From the NCBI GenBank assembly GCA_903835655.1, contig CAILNT010000104.1:1-33672 (forward strand): a DNA stretch of 33,672 nt. The letters are read 5' to 3'. Every line of letters starts with the position of its first letter. The first letter of the stretch is position 1. The notes under the pieces are model-generated. The model had not been told where the DNA came from and did no database searches. It saw only the letters and a program-made list of their open reading frames with translations. Below, piece after piece: positions 22,408 through 30,770 of the stretch. A program made the position numbers and the translations under genes. Source of the stretch: an uncultured Pseudomonadota bacterium (GTDB taxonomy: Bacteria > Pseudomonadota > Gammaproteobacteria > Burkholderiales > Thiobacillaceae).

Positions 22408-23437
22408 CCACGCCGGTAGCAACGTTTTGTTCGGGCGCCGTTCGCGCCCGCAACTGGCCACAGCCGCCGTCGATGTCCTGGCCGGCGGAGTCGCGCAGCC
22501 GGGTAAGGATGCCGCGCTGATGCAGCTTTCCGGCCATCTCCGAGGCGCGTTCCCAACTGGGGCGGGCGAAATCCAGACCCTCGTTGCTGTTGTAGGGAAT
22601 GAAATTCATCATCGCGTACTTGCCAGCCAGGAGGCGCACGATGCCTTCCAGCTCATCGTCGCCGTCGTTGATGCCCGCCAGCAGGGTCCACTGATACTGG
22701 ATCGGATAGCCGGTGGCGCGAGCATAGACTTCGCCCAGTTCCACCAGTTCGTCCGGGGTGAGACGCGGCGCCCGGGGCAACAGGCGCGCGCGCAGATCGG
22801 CCTTCGTGCTGTGCAGGGAAAGCGCCAGGGCCGGCTTGACGACCCCAAGCGGCAGTCGCGAAAACACGCGCGGATCGCCGACCGTGGAAAAGACCAGGTT
22901 CTTGTGGCCGATGCTGCCCGAGGTGCCCAGCAGGTCGATGGCTTCGAGCACGTTGTCCAGGTTATGCGCCGGCTCGCCCATGCCCATGAACACTACGCGT
23001 TTGACCGGCCGGCGGCCGCGGGCCAGCACCACTTGGGCGACGATCTCGCCACTGCTCAACTGGCGCTGCAAACCGTCGCGCCCGGTCATGCAGAACAAAC
23101 AACCCACGGCGCAGCCAACCTGGGTGGAGACGCATAGGCCATCGCGCGGTAGCAGGACGCTCTCCACCGTCTGGCCGTCATTCAATTCCACCAGGAAACG
23201 GCTGGCGCCGTCCGCGCCGGGGTGTTCGGAGCGCAAGCGGGCCAGACCGGCCAGTTCCGCGTGCAGTTCGGGCAAGGCCTCGCGCAGACGCTTGGGCAGA
23301 AAATCCTCGGCGCGACGGTGGCGGGTATCGACCGGCAGCACGCGCGTCCAGGCCTGGAGCAGGCGCTGCTCGTGTTTCTCCTTGGCGCCCAGCGCACGCA
23401 AGCGCTGGCGTAGGGTTTCGATTCGCATGGAGCGCAT
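22403..23437 (-). CDS. RlmN/Cfr-family radical SAM rRNA methyltransferase paralogue
   Basis: A 344-residue radical SAM methylase. The cluster motif CAVGCLFC gives C109, C113 and C116. C102, seven residues before the cluster, and C326 (DGGCGQLR) correspond to the two cysteines that act in methyl transfer by RlmN (C118 and C355 in E. coli). The catalytic apparatus is thus complete, and adenine C2 or C8 methylation of RNA is likely. The N-terminal domain differs from classical RlmN. The gene also does not sit in the ndk/pilF-type context where betaproteobacterial rlmN is usually found, so it may be a second family member. It starts at 23437 or 23428, with little ribosome-binding sequence at either, and diverges from nth 22 bp away. 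Confidence 0.82.
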   Translation of the reverse strand: MRSMRIETLRQRLRALGAKEKHEQRLLQAWTRVLPVDTRHRRAEDFLPKRLREALPELHAELAGLARLRSEHPGADGASRFLVELNDGQTVESVLLPRDGLCVSTQVGCAVGCLFCMTGRDGLQRQLSSGEIVAQVVLARGRRPVKRVVFMGMGEPAHNLDNVLEAIDLLGTSGSIGHKNLVFSTVGDPRVFSRLPLGVVKPALALSLHSTKADLRARLLPRAPRLTPDELVELGEVYARATGYPIQYQWTLLAGINDGDDELEGIVRLLAGKYAMMNFIPYNSNEGLDFARPSWERASEMAGKLHQRGILTRLRDSAGQDIDGGCGQLRARTAPEQNVATGVG

Positions 23438-23459
23438 GGTAGCGGTTTATCATCGCGCC

Positions 23460-24092
23460 ATGAATGCCAGCCTACGCCGCGCGATTTTCGAACGCCTGCG
23501 CGCCGCCAACCCACACCCCACCACCGAGCTGCGCTATCGCACGCCCTTCGAGTTGCTGGTGGCGGTGATCCTGTCGGCGCAAGCCACCGATGTCAGCGTG
23601 AACCTGGCCACGACCAGCCTGTTCCCGCTCGCCGACACCCCGGAAAAACTGCTGGCCCTGGGCGAAGCCGGCCTGATTCTGCACATCCGCCGCATCGGCC
23701 TGTTCAAGACCAAGGCGAAGAACCTGATCGCCACGGCCAAAATCCTGATCGAGCGCCACGGCGGCCAGGTGCCGAAAACCCGCGAAGCCCTGGAAGCGCT
23801 CCCGGGCGTGGGCCGCAAGACCGCGAACGTGGTACTCAACACAGCCTTTGGCGTAGCCACCATCGCGGTCGACACGCACATCTTTCGCCTGGCCAACCGC
23901 ATCGGTATCGCGCCCGGCAAGACCGTCCTGGAAGTGGAACGAAAGCTGCTCAAACATGTGCCCGCGGAATTCCGCCAGGATGCCCACCACTGGCTGATCC
24001 TGCACGGGCGTTATGTCTGCCGCGCGCGCAAACCGGATTGCGGCGTCTGCCTGATTCGCGACTTGTGCGACTACAAAGAAAAAACGGCCTGA
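23460..24092 (+). CDS. nth: Endonuclease III (DNA glycosylase/AP lyase)
   Basis: A 210-residue base-excision repair enzyme that removes oxidised pyrimidines and cuts at abasic sites. The helix-hairpin-helix LPGVGRKTA carries the catalytic K120, and D138 lies in VDTHIFRLANR. The 4Fe-4S ligands are C187, C194, C197 and C203 with the C-x6-C-x2-C-x5-C spacing. Length and motifs are those of the normal enzyme. The ATG at 23460 fits the family N-terminus; the reading frame stays open upstream but only through the divergent gene. It is followed after 9 bp by the DUF1841 gene and then rarA, forming a small DNA-maintenance operon. Confidence 0.96.
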   Translation: MNASLRRAIFERLRAANPHPTTELRYRTPFELLVAVILSAQATDVSVNLATTSLFPLADTPEKLLALGEAGLILHIRRIGLFKTKAKNLIATAKILIERHGGQVPKTREALEALPGVGRKTANVVLNTAFGVATIAVDTHIFRLANRIGIAPGKTVLEVERKLLKHVPAEFRQDAHHWLILHGRYVCRARKPDCGVCLIRDLCDYKEKTA

Positions 24093-24101
24093 GGGCTATC
24101 C

Positions 24102-24536
24102 ATGTTCAATCCCAGCCGTGACCAGGCCCGACAATTCTTCTTCGCCGCCTGGAAGAAATTTCGCGAACAAGCCGTGCTCTCCGATCTGGAAGCCATCGCC
24201 GTAGAACATATCACCCGCCACCCCGAGTACCACGCCATCCTGGATGCGCCCGAACGCTATCAGGAGCGCGAATGGCGCCCGGAACTGGGCCAGACCAATC
24301 CCTTCCTGCACCTGTCCATGCACCTGGCGATCAGCGAGCAGCTTTCCATCGACCAGCCGCCCGGCGTCAAATCGCGCTACGAGAAGCTGTGCATTGCCCT
24401 GGGCGAGGAACACGACGCCCAGCATCAGGTCATGGACTGCCTGGCGGAGATGATCTGGACCGCGCAGCGCTACCAGCAGCCACCCGACGGCGCCGCTTAT
24501 CTCGCCTGCCTGGAAAGGAAAGACCCGAAGCGATGA
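24102..24536 (+). CDS. DUF1841 family protein
   Basis: A 144-residue, mostly helical cytoplasmic protein of unknown function. The segments MFNPSRDQARQFFF, HPEYHAIL, NPFLHLSMHLAISEQ and the later GEEHDAQH are recognisable as DUF1841, found mainly in beta- and gammaproteobacteria. Conserved histidines (HLSMH, EEHDAQH) could bind a metal, but that is inference. GAGGG overlaps the nth stop and is well placed for the ATG. Its stop overlaps the start of rarA by 4 bp (ATGA). Confidence 0.88.
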   Translation: MFNPSRDQARQFFFAAWKKFREQAVLSDLEAIAVEHITRHPEYHAILDAPERYQEREWRPELGQTNPFLHLSMHLAISEQLSIDQPPGVKSRYEKLCIALGEEHDAQHQVMDCLAEMIWTAQRYQQPPDGAAYLACLERKDPKR

Positions 24537-25852
24537 CCGAAGACTTGTTCCCCACCCTCCCCGCCACGAGTGATGCGCCCCTGGCGGAGACGATCCGCCC
24601 GCAAAACCTGGACGAGATGATCGGCCAGCGCCATCTGCTGGGGGAGGGTATGCCGCTCAAACTGGCGTTCGATGCGCGGCGGTTGCATTCGATGATCCTG
24701 TGGGGACCGCCAGGCGTGGGCAAGACCACTCTGGCGCGCCTGACCGCGCGCCATTTCGGCGCCGACTTCATCCAGATCTCGGCCGTGCTCGCCGGCGTCA
24801 AGGAAATCCGCGAGGCGGTGGAGCGCGCGCGCATGAACCAGGCCCATGGCCGCCAGACCATCCTGTTCGTGGACGAAGTGCACCGCTTCAACAAGGCGCA
24901 GCAGGACGCCTTCCTGCCGCATGTCGAAGCCGGCCTGGTCACCTTCATCGGCGCGACCACCGAGAACCCCTCATTCGAAGTCGTGGGCGCCCTGCTCTCG
25001 CGCGCCCAGGTCTATGTGCTCAGCGCCCTGGACGAGGACGAACTGGCCGCCCTGCTGGCGCGAGCCCTGGCGTTGGGGCATCTCGACCTCCCCCTCAGCG
25101 CCGATGCGGAAAAACTGCTAGTGGCCTACGCGGACGGGGACGGCCGCCGCCTGATCAATCTCACGGAACAATTGGCGGTGGCCAGGCGAGTCGCCGGCGT
25201 CGAGGAGGTCGACGCGGCCTTCGCCACCCGCGCCCTGTCGCCTTCGCTACGCCGCTTCGACAAGGGTGGCGAGGCCTTCTACGACCAGATTTCCGCCCTC
25301 CACAAGAGCGTGCGCGGCTCCGACCCGGACGCCTCGCTGTACTGGTTCGCGCGCATGTTGGATGGCGGCGCCGACCCCCGCTACCTGGCACGCCGCATCG
25401 TGCGCATGGCCTGGGAGGACGTGGGCCTGGCCGACCCGCGCGCCGCGCGCCTGGCGCTGGACGCCGCGGAGACCTACGAACGCCTGGGCAGCCCGGAAGG
25501 CGAGCTGGCGCTGGCGCAGGCGGTGATCTACCTGGCCTGTGCAGCCAAATCCAATGCCGGCTACCTGGCCTGGGGCGGCGTGCGCAATTTCGTCAAGGAA
25601 AACGGCTCGCGCACGGTGCCCGTGCATCTGCGCAATGCTCCGACCAAGCTCATGAAAGAACTGGGCTACGGCCACGCCTACCGCTACGCCCACGACGAGC
25701 CCGAGGCCTACGCCGCCGGCGAACGCTATTTCCCCGACGACCTGACGGCACCGCCTCGCTTCTACACCCCCAGCCCGCGCGGCCTGGAAGCCAAGATCGG
25801 CGAGCGTCTGGCGCACCTGCGCGAACTGGATCGCAAGGCGAAGAAACCGTAA
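24533..25852 (+). CDS. rarA: Replication-associated recombination protein A (RarA/MgsA)
   Basis: A 439-residue AAA+ ATPase of the clamp-loader superfamily that acts at stalled replication forks and interacts with SSB and clamp functions. Walker A is GPPGVGKT (58-65), Walker B is ILFVDEVHRF (D114, E115), and the sensor segment is GATTENPSFEV. The C-terminal half contains the tetramerisation domain, with conserved MAWEDVGLADPRA and CAAKSNAG. The length is typical. The ATG at 24533 overlaps the stop of the DUF1841 gene, so translation is coupled. Confidence 0.95.
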   Translation: MTEDLFPTLPATSDAPLAETIRPQNLDEMIGQRHLLGEGMPLKLAFDARRLHSMILWGPPGVGKTTLARLTARHFGADFIQISAVLAGVKEIREAVERARMNQAHGRQTILFVDEVHRFNKAQQDAFLPHVEAGLVTFIGATTENPSFEVVGALLSRAQVYVLSALDEDELAALLARALALGHLDLPLSADAEKLLVAYADGDGRRLINLTEQLAVARRVAGVEEVDAAFATRALSPSLRRFDKGGEAFYDQISALHKSVRGSDPDASLYWFARMLDGGADPRYLARRIVRMAWEDVGLADPRAARLALDAAETYERLGSPEGELALAQAVIYLACAAKSNAGYLAWGGVRNFVKENGSRTVPVHLRNAPTKLMKELGYGHAYRYAHDEPEAYAAGERYFPDDLTAPPRFYTPSPRGLEAKIGERLAHLRELDRKAKKP

Positions 25853-25880
25853 GGCAGGACGCCATTTCCGGCTCGAACGC

Positions 25881-25912
25881 CTGTCACCGTCTTGTAACCG
25901 GCACCACATAGA
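25881..25912 (+). promoter_or_regulatory. Pho-box-like site before the phosphodiesterase gene
   Basis: CTGTCAC (25881-25887) and TTGTAAC (25892-25898) are spaced by four bases, the 11-bp period of PhoB half-sites (consensus CTGTCAT). The first matches well and the second loosely. CATAGA (about 25907-25912) could be the -10 box at the distance expected for a PhoB-activated promoter. The context, a secreted phosphodiesterase, makes phosphate control plausible. Confidence 0.38.
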
Positions 25913-25981
25913 GTGCATGGGCAACCCCCTCCGGGTCATTTCTTGCTGACCCATACCCCGAATATTGAGGAGATCCTACCC

Positions 25982-28120
25982 ATGAAATTGACCCGCATTT
26001 TCACCGCCACCCTGGCCGCCGGCGCGCTTCTTGCCGGCTGCGGAGGGGGTTCCACGGCCTCCACGATGGCGCCGACCCGCACCATCATCATGGTTTGGGA
26101 TGGTCTGCGTCCCGATTCGGTGAACGCGACCGACACCCCCAACCTCTACGCATTGCGCCAGTCGGGTGTGAACTTCAACGACAACCACTCGACCTACCCG
26201 ACCTTCACCATGATGAACGGGTCGTCTTTCGCCACCGGCTCCTTCCCCAAGACCAGCGGCTTCTACGGCAACACCTTCTGGACCCCGCCCCAGGGCAACT
26301 CCAGCACCATCCCGGTCGGCAACGGCGCCAGCGGAGCCAGTCAGGACTATCAAGACCCGGTATTCACCGAGGACTACCAGGTTCTTACCACGCTTAACAC
26401 CTACTACAGCGGCCAGTTGCTGCTGGTGAAGAGCTTGTTCGCCACCGCGCAAAGTGCGGGCCTGGTGACCGCCGCCATCGGCAAGTCGGGTGCGGCCTAC
26501 ATCCAGGATCTCGGACAAGGCGGCGTCTTCCTGGATGAGAACACCGTCCAGCCGCGCAGCCTGGTCACCGAACTCCAGGCAAACGGCTTCGCCCTGCCGG
26601 CCAACATCGTCAACAACTACTCCGGCACCAACGCCGTGACGCTGGCCGGCACCAACGGCAGCCCGACGGCAAAAGCCGGGTATGTCACCTTCAACACTAC
26701 GGCCTACGACACCGCCGCCATTCCCGCGATTACCGTCGCCTCACGCGACCCCACGGATACCACTCAAGGTGAGCCGGCGGATGCGGCCAACAAGTACATG
26801 ATGTCGGTGTTTACCCAGTACATCCTGCCGCAGAAGAAGCCCATGCTGTCCCTGATCTGGTTCCGTACCCCGGACAACGTCGAACACGGCTACGGCCCGG
26901 GCACCGCCAACATGAAAGCCGGCCTGCGCTCGCAGGACGCGCGTCTGGGCGAACTGATCGCCGCACTTCGCGCCAACGGCATGGACAGCACGACCAATAT
27001 CGTCGTGGTCTCCGACCATGGTCACTCCAGCGTGTCCGGCCCCCTGGCCACCTACCCGCTGCGCGCCATCACTGGCACCTCGCTGCCCAATGGCGCCCTG
27101 GTAAATGGCTCGACCAGCGGCATCACCAATGCGGTGGTGGGCGCGGTGAATGCCAGCGGTTATTCCTTCTCCGGCGACGTGCGTTCCGCCGACTTGTTGA
27201 CCTACCGCGGCTTCAACGCCTACGACGGCTCCGGCTGCTCCACTTCTCCCATGTACGGTCTCTCCGCCGCCGGTATCCCGACAGTCCCGGTCAAGCTGGA
27301 TGCCGCAGGAACGCTGTGTGGCGCCGCCAACACCAAGTATCAGGCGATCAGCTCGACTCTGGGCACGCCCGTTGCCAGCTTCAAGGTTCCGGCTCCGGCC
27401 AGTTTCCCGGCCAAGGGCATCGTCGTCGCGGCCAACGGCGGTTCCGACTACTTCTACGTTCCGGGACATGACGCCGCCACGGTGGGTAACCTGGTCAAGT
27501 TCCTGCAGCAGCGCCAGGAATACGGCGCCATCTTCGTCGACAGCCGCTATGGCGCCCTCCCTGGCACCCTCTCCATGGCCATGGTCAACCTGGAAAACGC
27601 AACCCGCCAGAACAACGGCCAGCCCGATGTGGTGGTGAGCTTCAACTCGGACGACACCGCAGTCGTTCAGGGCATGACCGGCATCGAGTTCGAGAGTGTG
27701 GGCAGCCAGCGCGGCATGCACGGCAGCTTCGGCACCTCCGACGTGCATAACACCCTGATCGCCAACGGCCCGTCCTTCAAGCCTGCAACCACGATCAGCA
27801 ACCCCTCGGGCAATGTCGACGTGGCACCCACCGTCGCCTATTTGCTGGGACTGTCCATGCCGCAGGCTGACGGGCGCGTACTCAACGAAGCCTTGGCTGC
27901 GCCAGCCAGCACCTCCACGCCTAGCGTGCTTGCTTCGACGCTGACCCCTGCCAGCGCCGCGACGGGACTCTCTTTCGAGGCCCTCACGGACCCGACCGGC
28001 GTCACCAAGGACGCAACGTTGATTGCCGGCACCTACACCATCAACCTGAAGGTGAAGGACCTGTCGGTGGACGGCAAGACCTACCGTTACTTCGACTACG
28101 CCAAAGCCCTGCGCCAGTGA
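25982..28120 (+). CDS. Lipoprotein nucleotide pyrophosphatase/phosphodiesterase, alkaline phosphatase superfamily
   Basis: A 712-residue exported lipoprotein (lipobox LAGC, Cys20) of the type I phosphodiesterase/nucleotide pyrophosphatase group. Metal ligand D40 lies in VWDGLRPD. The nucleophile is probably T71 in STYPTF, aligned with the KTFPN motif of NPP enzymes. Further ligands are likely in DNVEHGYG, VVSDHGHSS and GMHGSFGTSDVHN. The region about 220-290 and the C-terminal 70 residues look like additions beyond the core. It should hydrolyse phosphodiester or pyrophosphate bonds of nucleotides or similar molecules at the cell surface. GAGGAG 9 bases before the ATG supports the start, and a Pho-box-like site lies upstream. 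The next gene follows after 22 bp. Confidence 0.85.
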   Translation: MKLTRIFTATLAAGALLAGCGGGSTASTMAPTRTIIMVWDGLRPDSVNATDTPNLYALRQSGVNFNDNHSTYPTFTMMNGSSFATGSFPKTSGFYGNTFWTPPQGNSSTIPVGNGASGASQDYQDPVFTEDYQVLTTLNTYYSGQLLLVKSLFATAQSAGLVTAAIGKSGAAYIQDLGQGGVFLDENTVQPRSLVTELQANGFALPANIVNNYSGTNAVTLAGTNGSPTAKAGYVTFNTTAYDTAAIPAITVASRDPTDTTQGEPADAANKYMMSVFTQYILPQKKPMLSLIWFRTPDNVEHGYGPGTANMKAGLRSQDARLGELIAALRANGMDSTTNIVVVSDHGHSSVSGPLATYPLRAITGTSLPNGALVNGSTSGITNAVVGAVNASGYSFSGDVRSADLLTYRGFNAYDGSGCSTSPMYGLSAAGIPTVPVKLDAAGTLCGAANTKYQAISSTLGTPVASFKVPAPASFPAKGIVVAANGGSDYFYVPGHDAATVGNLVKFLQQRQEYGAIFVDSRYGALPGTLSMAMVNLENATRQNNGQPDVVVSFNSDDTAVVQGMTGIEFESVGSQRGMHGSFGTSDVHNTLIANGPSFKPATTISNPSGNVDVAPTVAYLLGLSMPQADGRVLNEALAAPASTSTPSVLASTLTPASAATGLSFEALTDPTGVTKDATLIAGTYTINLKVKDLSVDGKTYRYFDYAKALRQ

Positions 28121-28142
28121 GCGCATAACTGGAGAACGACCT

Positions 28143-28820
28143 TTGAAATCCACCCTCCCCTGTAGCCAGGGGGGATTGGGACTGCGGCTCGCCACGCTCT
28201 GCGTGGCGGCCGCTTTTTCCATGAACGCCCAGGCTAAAGAATTGACCTTCGAGCAAGCTTTCAGTGCGAAGGGCGAACCCCGCACCCTGCACTATCAAGC
28301 TGCATTTTCCGCCAAAGGCGCGGAACACCATCTGGAGGTCTGGCGCGATGGCGACCAACGCCTGAAGCGAAGTACGGACCAGGCCATCGAGACCTACGTG
28401 GTTCGCAAGTCGGGCGATCCCGAATTTCACATGTCGATCCTGGACATGAAAAAGCGGATACACACCCGCATCGACCGGGCCAACCTCTACCGCATCGGCA
28501 ATTTCACCGACTGGTTCGATCTGGCACATGGGCTGAAACACCCCACGGGGGAATACCATGTCGTCAAGGCTCAGGCACCCGCTGGCGCCCCGAAAGCCTT
28601 CCAAGACTGCCAGTGGTATGACTTGACTCAAGGTCAGCGCACCACGCACGTCTGCTGGAGTACACAAAGCCATCTCCCCCTGGTGATTCAAGCGCAGGAC
28701 GGGAAGGTCGCGTGGAAGGTATCCGACATGGACTCGAAACCCATTCCCAATAAGACTTTCGAGATTCACGACGCCGGTTTTGTCCGCAACGATGCCAACC
28801 AGGACATTGAAAACGACTGA
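28143..28820 (+). CDS. Exported protein of unknown function, linked to the phosphodiesterase
   Basis: A 225-residue protein starting with TTG (28143), with GGAGAA about 9 bases upstream. A signal peptide ends near residue 31 (NAQA/KEL). The mature part looks beta-rich, with alternating charged strands (AEHHLEVWRDGDQRLKR, ETYVVRKSGD, FHMSILDMKKRIHTRID). It has two cysteines about 16 residues apart (QDCQWYDL, THVCWST) that could pair. A LolA-like or lipoprotein-sorting fold is possible but I do not recognise the family. It lies 22 bp after the phosphodiesterase gene and is probably co-transcribed. The 5' coding region contains two strong hairpins. Confidence 0.7.
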   Translation: MKSTLPCSQGGLGLRLATLCVAAAFSMNAQAKELTFEQAFSAKGEPRTLHYQAAFSAKGAEHHLEVWRDGDQRLKRSTDQAIETYVVRKSGDPEFHMSILDMKKRIHTRIDRANLYRIGNFTDWFDLAHGLKHPTGEYHVVKAQAPAGAPKAFQDCQWYDLTQGQRTTHVCWSTQSHLPLVIQAQDGKVAWKVSDMDSKPIPNKTFEIHDAGFVRNDANQDIEND

Positions 28821-28868
28821 GGATTGAGTGCCGACAACGACCAGAGGGGCTACGGCCGCGGCACCTCC

Positions 28869-28954
28869 ATTCGCCGGCAAGCCGGCTCCCACGGTTCTCG
28901 AGCTGCCCTCCCGTCATGGGAAAGTGCCTATGTGGGAGCGGGCTTGCCCGCGAT
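28869..28954. repeat. REPIN: two inverted REP sequences
   Basis: The right REP reads GTGGGAGCGGGCTTGCCCG and onwards (28932-28954), with stem GCGGGC/GCCCGC. The left REP (about 28869-28892) is its inverted relative, with stem GCCGGC/GCCGGC and a TCCCAC tail. The GTGGGAG heads face each other across about 40 bp, the arrangement called a REPIN. The words closely match Pseudomonas REPs moved by RAYT transposases; no RAYT gene lies in this window. Confidence 0.8.
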
Positions 28955-29029
28955 GGTAACGGGAGTGTCACAATTGCGTGTTGCAATGCGCAACGGGCCT
29001 TCCCAGCCAGCCACCGAGCGACCATCACG

Positions 29030-30760
29030 ATGAAGCAAGCCATACAGTTCTTTCCCAGACAGGTCGTGGAAGCCGGGGGCAATCGCTGGGACTGGGCGTT
29101 GCTGCCCATCGTGCTCGCCGTGTTCGTCCTGCTGGCCTACGGCGCCGCGCAGATGGTCCATCCCTATCACGTCGGCGAGCCCATGCCCGTGTCGCTGGAC
29201 CCGGACAATCTGCCCTATTATCTGCTGCGCACCACCTTGCGCATGTTCATCGCGCTGGGCGCTTCGATCGTGTTCAGCTGCGTCTTCGCGGTCGTGGCCG
29301 CGAAGAACAAGGCGGCCGAGAAGGTGATGGTGCCGCTGCTCGACATCCTGCAATCCATCCCCATCCTGGGCTTCCTGTCCATCACCGTCACCGGCTTCAT
29401 CGCCCTGTTTCCCGGCAACCTCTTCGGAGTGGAATGTGCGGCGATATTCGCCATCTTCACCTCCCAGGCCTGGAACATGGCGTTCAGCCTGTATCAATCC
29501 ATGCGCACGGTGCCCGCCGAACTCCAGGAGGCGGCCGAGGTGTTCCAGCTCTCCGCCTGGCAGCGTTTCTGGCGCCTGGAATTGCCCTATGCGATGCCGG
29601 GGCTGCTCTGGAACATGATGATGTCCATGTCCGGCGGCTGGTTCTTCGTGGTCGCCTCGGAGGCGATCTCGGTGTCCCACCAGAACATCATGCTGCCCGG
29701 CATAGGCTCCTACATTGCCACGGCGATCGAGGCGCGCGACCTCACCGCGGTCGGCTGGGCCATCGGCGCCATGCTGATCGGCATCCTGCTCTATGACCAA
29801 CTTTTTTTCCGCCCCCTACTGGCCTGGGCCGACAAATTCCGTTTCGAGGAAAGCGAGAGCGAAATCGCCCCCCAGTCCTGGCTGCTGGACTGGATGCGCC
29901 GCACCGAGCGCACCCAGAATGCCGCGGTGGCCGTCGTGCGCCTGCTCGAACGCTCCTTCCTCCTGTTCCGTCGCCCTTTTGACGGCACTTCGGTCAGGGC
30001 GAGCCCGCATCCGGCCTCGGTCGCGTCGGAACGCATCTGGGACGCGGCCATCGCCGCAGCCGCCTTCTATGCCATCTGGACCCTGGCGCACTTCATCCAC
30101 AGCGAGGTGGGCTGGGCCGAGGCGGGACACGTCGTACTCCTGGGCTGCTACACGCTCACTCGGGTGATCGTCCTGATCGCCCTGGCCGCGATCATCTGGG
30201 TACCGATCGGGGTCTGGGTGGGCATGAATCCGCGCATCTCCAGCCGCATCCAGGCAGTGGCCCAGTTCCTCGCCGCCTTTCCCGCCAATCTGTTCTTTCC
30301 CATCGCGGTCATGCTGATCGTGCATTTCGACCTGAACCCCGACATCTGGCTCTCGCCCTTGATGATCCTGGGCACCCAGTGGTACCTGCTGTTCAACGTC
30401 ATCGCCGGCGCCTCAACCGTGCCCACCGAATTGCGCTACGCGGCCCACAACCTGGGCCTGGTCGGCTGGCTGCGCTGGAAACGCTATCTGCTGCCGGCGA
30501 TCTTTCCCAGCTTCGTCACCGGCGCGATCACGGCCACCGGCGGCTCCTGGAACGCCAGCATCGTCGCCGAGTACGTCACCTGGGGCCATACCACCCTGAA
30601 GGCGCACGGCATCGGCAGCTATATCGCCGAAATGACCAGCGCCGGCGACTTCCCGCGCATCGCCTTGGGGATAGGCATCATGTGCATCTTCGTGATGGGA
30701 CTGAACCACTTTCTCTGGCGCCGCCTCTATCGGATGTCGCAAGAGAGCATGCATTTCTAG
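29030..30760 (+). CDS. ABC transporter permease, NitT/TauT type, duplicated
   Basis: A 576-residue inner-membrane protein with two permease domains in tandem (about 60-285 and 385-570), so a single chain may replace the usual dimer. Coupling loops are visible in both: LQEAAEVFQLSAWQRFWRLE (about 165-184) and ELRYAAHNLGLVGWLRWKRY in the second. The family imports nitrate, sulfonates, bicarbonate, thiamin precursors and similar compounds; the substrate here is unknown. The start ATG at 29030 follows the REPIN by 75 bp and has only a weak ribosome-binding site. The ATPase gene follows after 10 bp, but no binding protein is encoded nearby. Confidence 0.88.
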   Translation: MKQAIQFFPRQVVEAGGNRWDWALLPIVLAVFVLLAYGAAQMVHPYHVGEPMPVSLDPDNLPYYLLRTTLRMFIALGASIVFSCVFAVVAAKNKAAEKVMVPLLDILQSIPILGFLSITVTGFIALFPGNLFGVECAAIFAIFTSQAWNMAFSLYQSMRTVPAELQEAAEVFQLSAWQRFWRLELPYAMPGLLWNMMMSMSGGWFFVVASEAISVSHQNIMLPGIGSYIATAIEARDLTAVGWAIGAMLIGILLYDQLFFRPLLAWADKFRFEESESEIAPQSWLLDWMRRTERTQNAAVAVVRLLERSFLLFRRPFDGTSVRASPHPASVASERIWDAAIAAAAFYAIWTLAHFIHSEVGWAEAGHVVLLGCYTLTRVIVLIALAAIIWVPIGVWVGMNPRISSRIQAVAQFLAAFPANLFFPIAVMLIVHFDLNPDIWLSPLMILGTQWYLLFNVIAGASTVPTELRYAAHNLGLVGWLRWKRYLLPAIFPSFVTGAITATGGSWNASIVAEYVTWGHTTLKAHGIGSYIAEMTSAGDFPRIALGIGIMCIFVMGLNHFLWRRLYRMSQESMHF

Positions 30761-30770
30761 GAAGAGAAAC

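Noticed and set aside
26741-28285. Minus-strand open frame of 514 codons opposite the phosphodiesterase gene
   Set aside because: Gly/Val/His-rich shadow composition, while the plus strand encodes a motif-complete enzyme.
28916-29029. Upstream extension of the NitT/TauT permease through the REP
   Set aside because: The extra residues are REP-derived and the permease N-terminus is normal from 29030.
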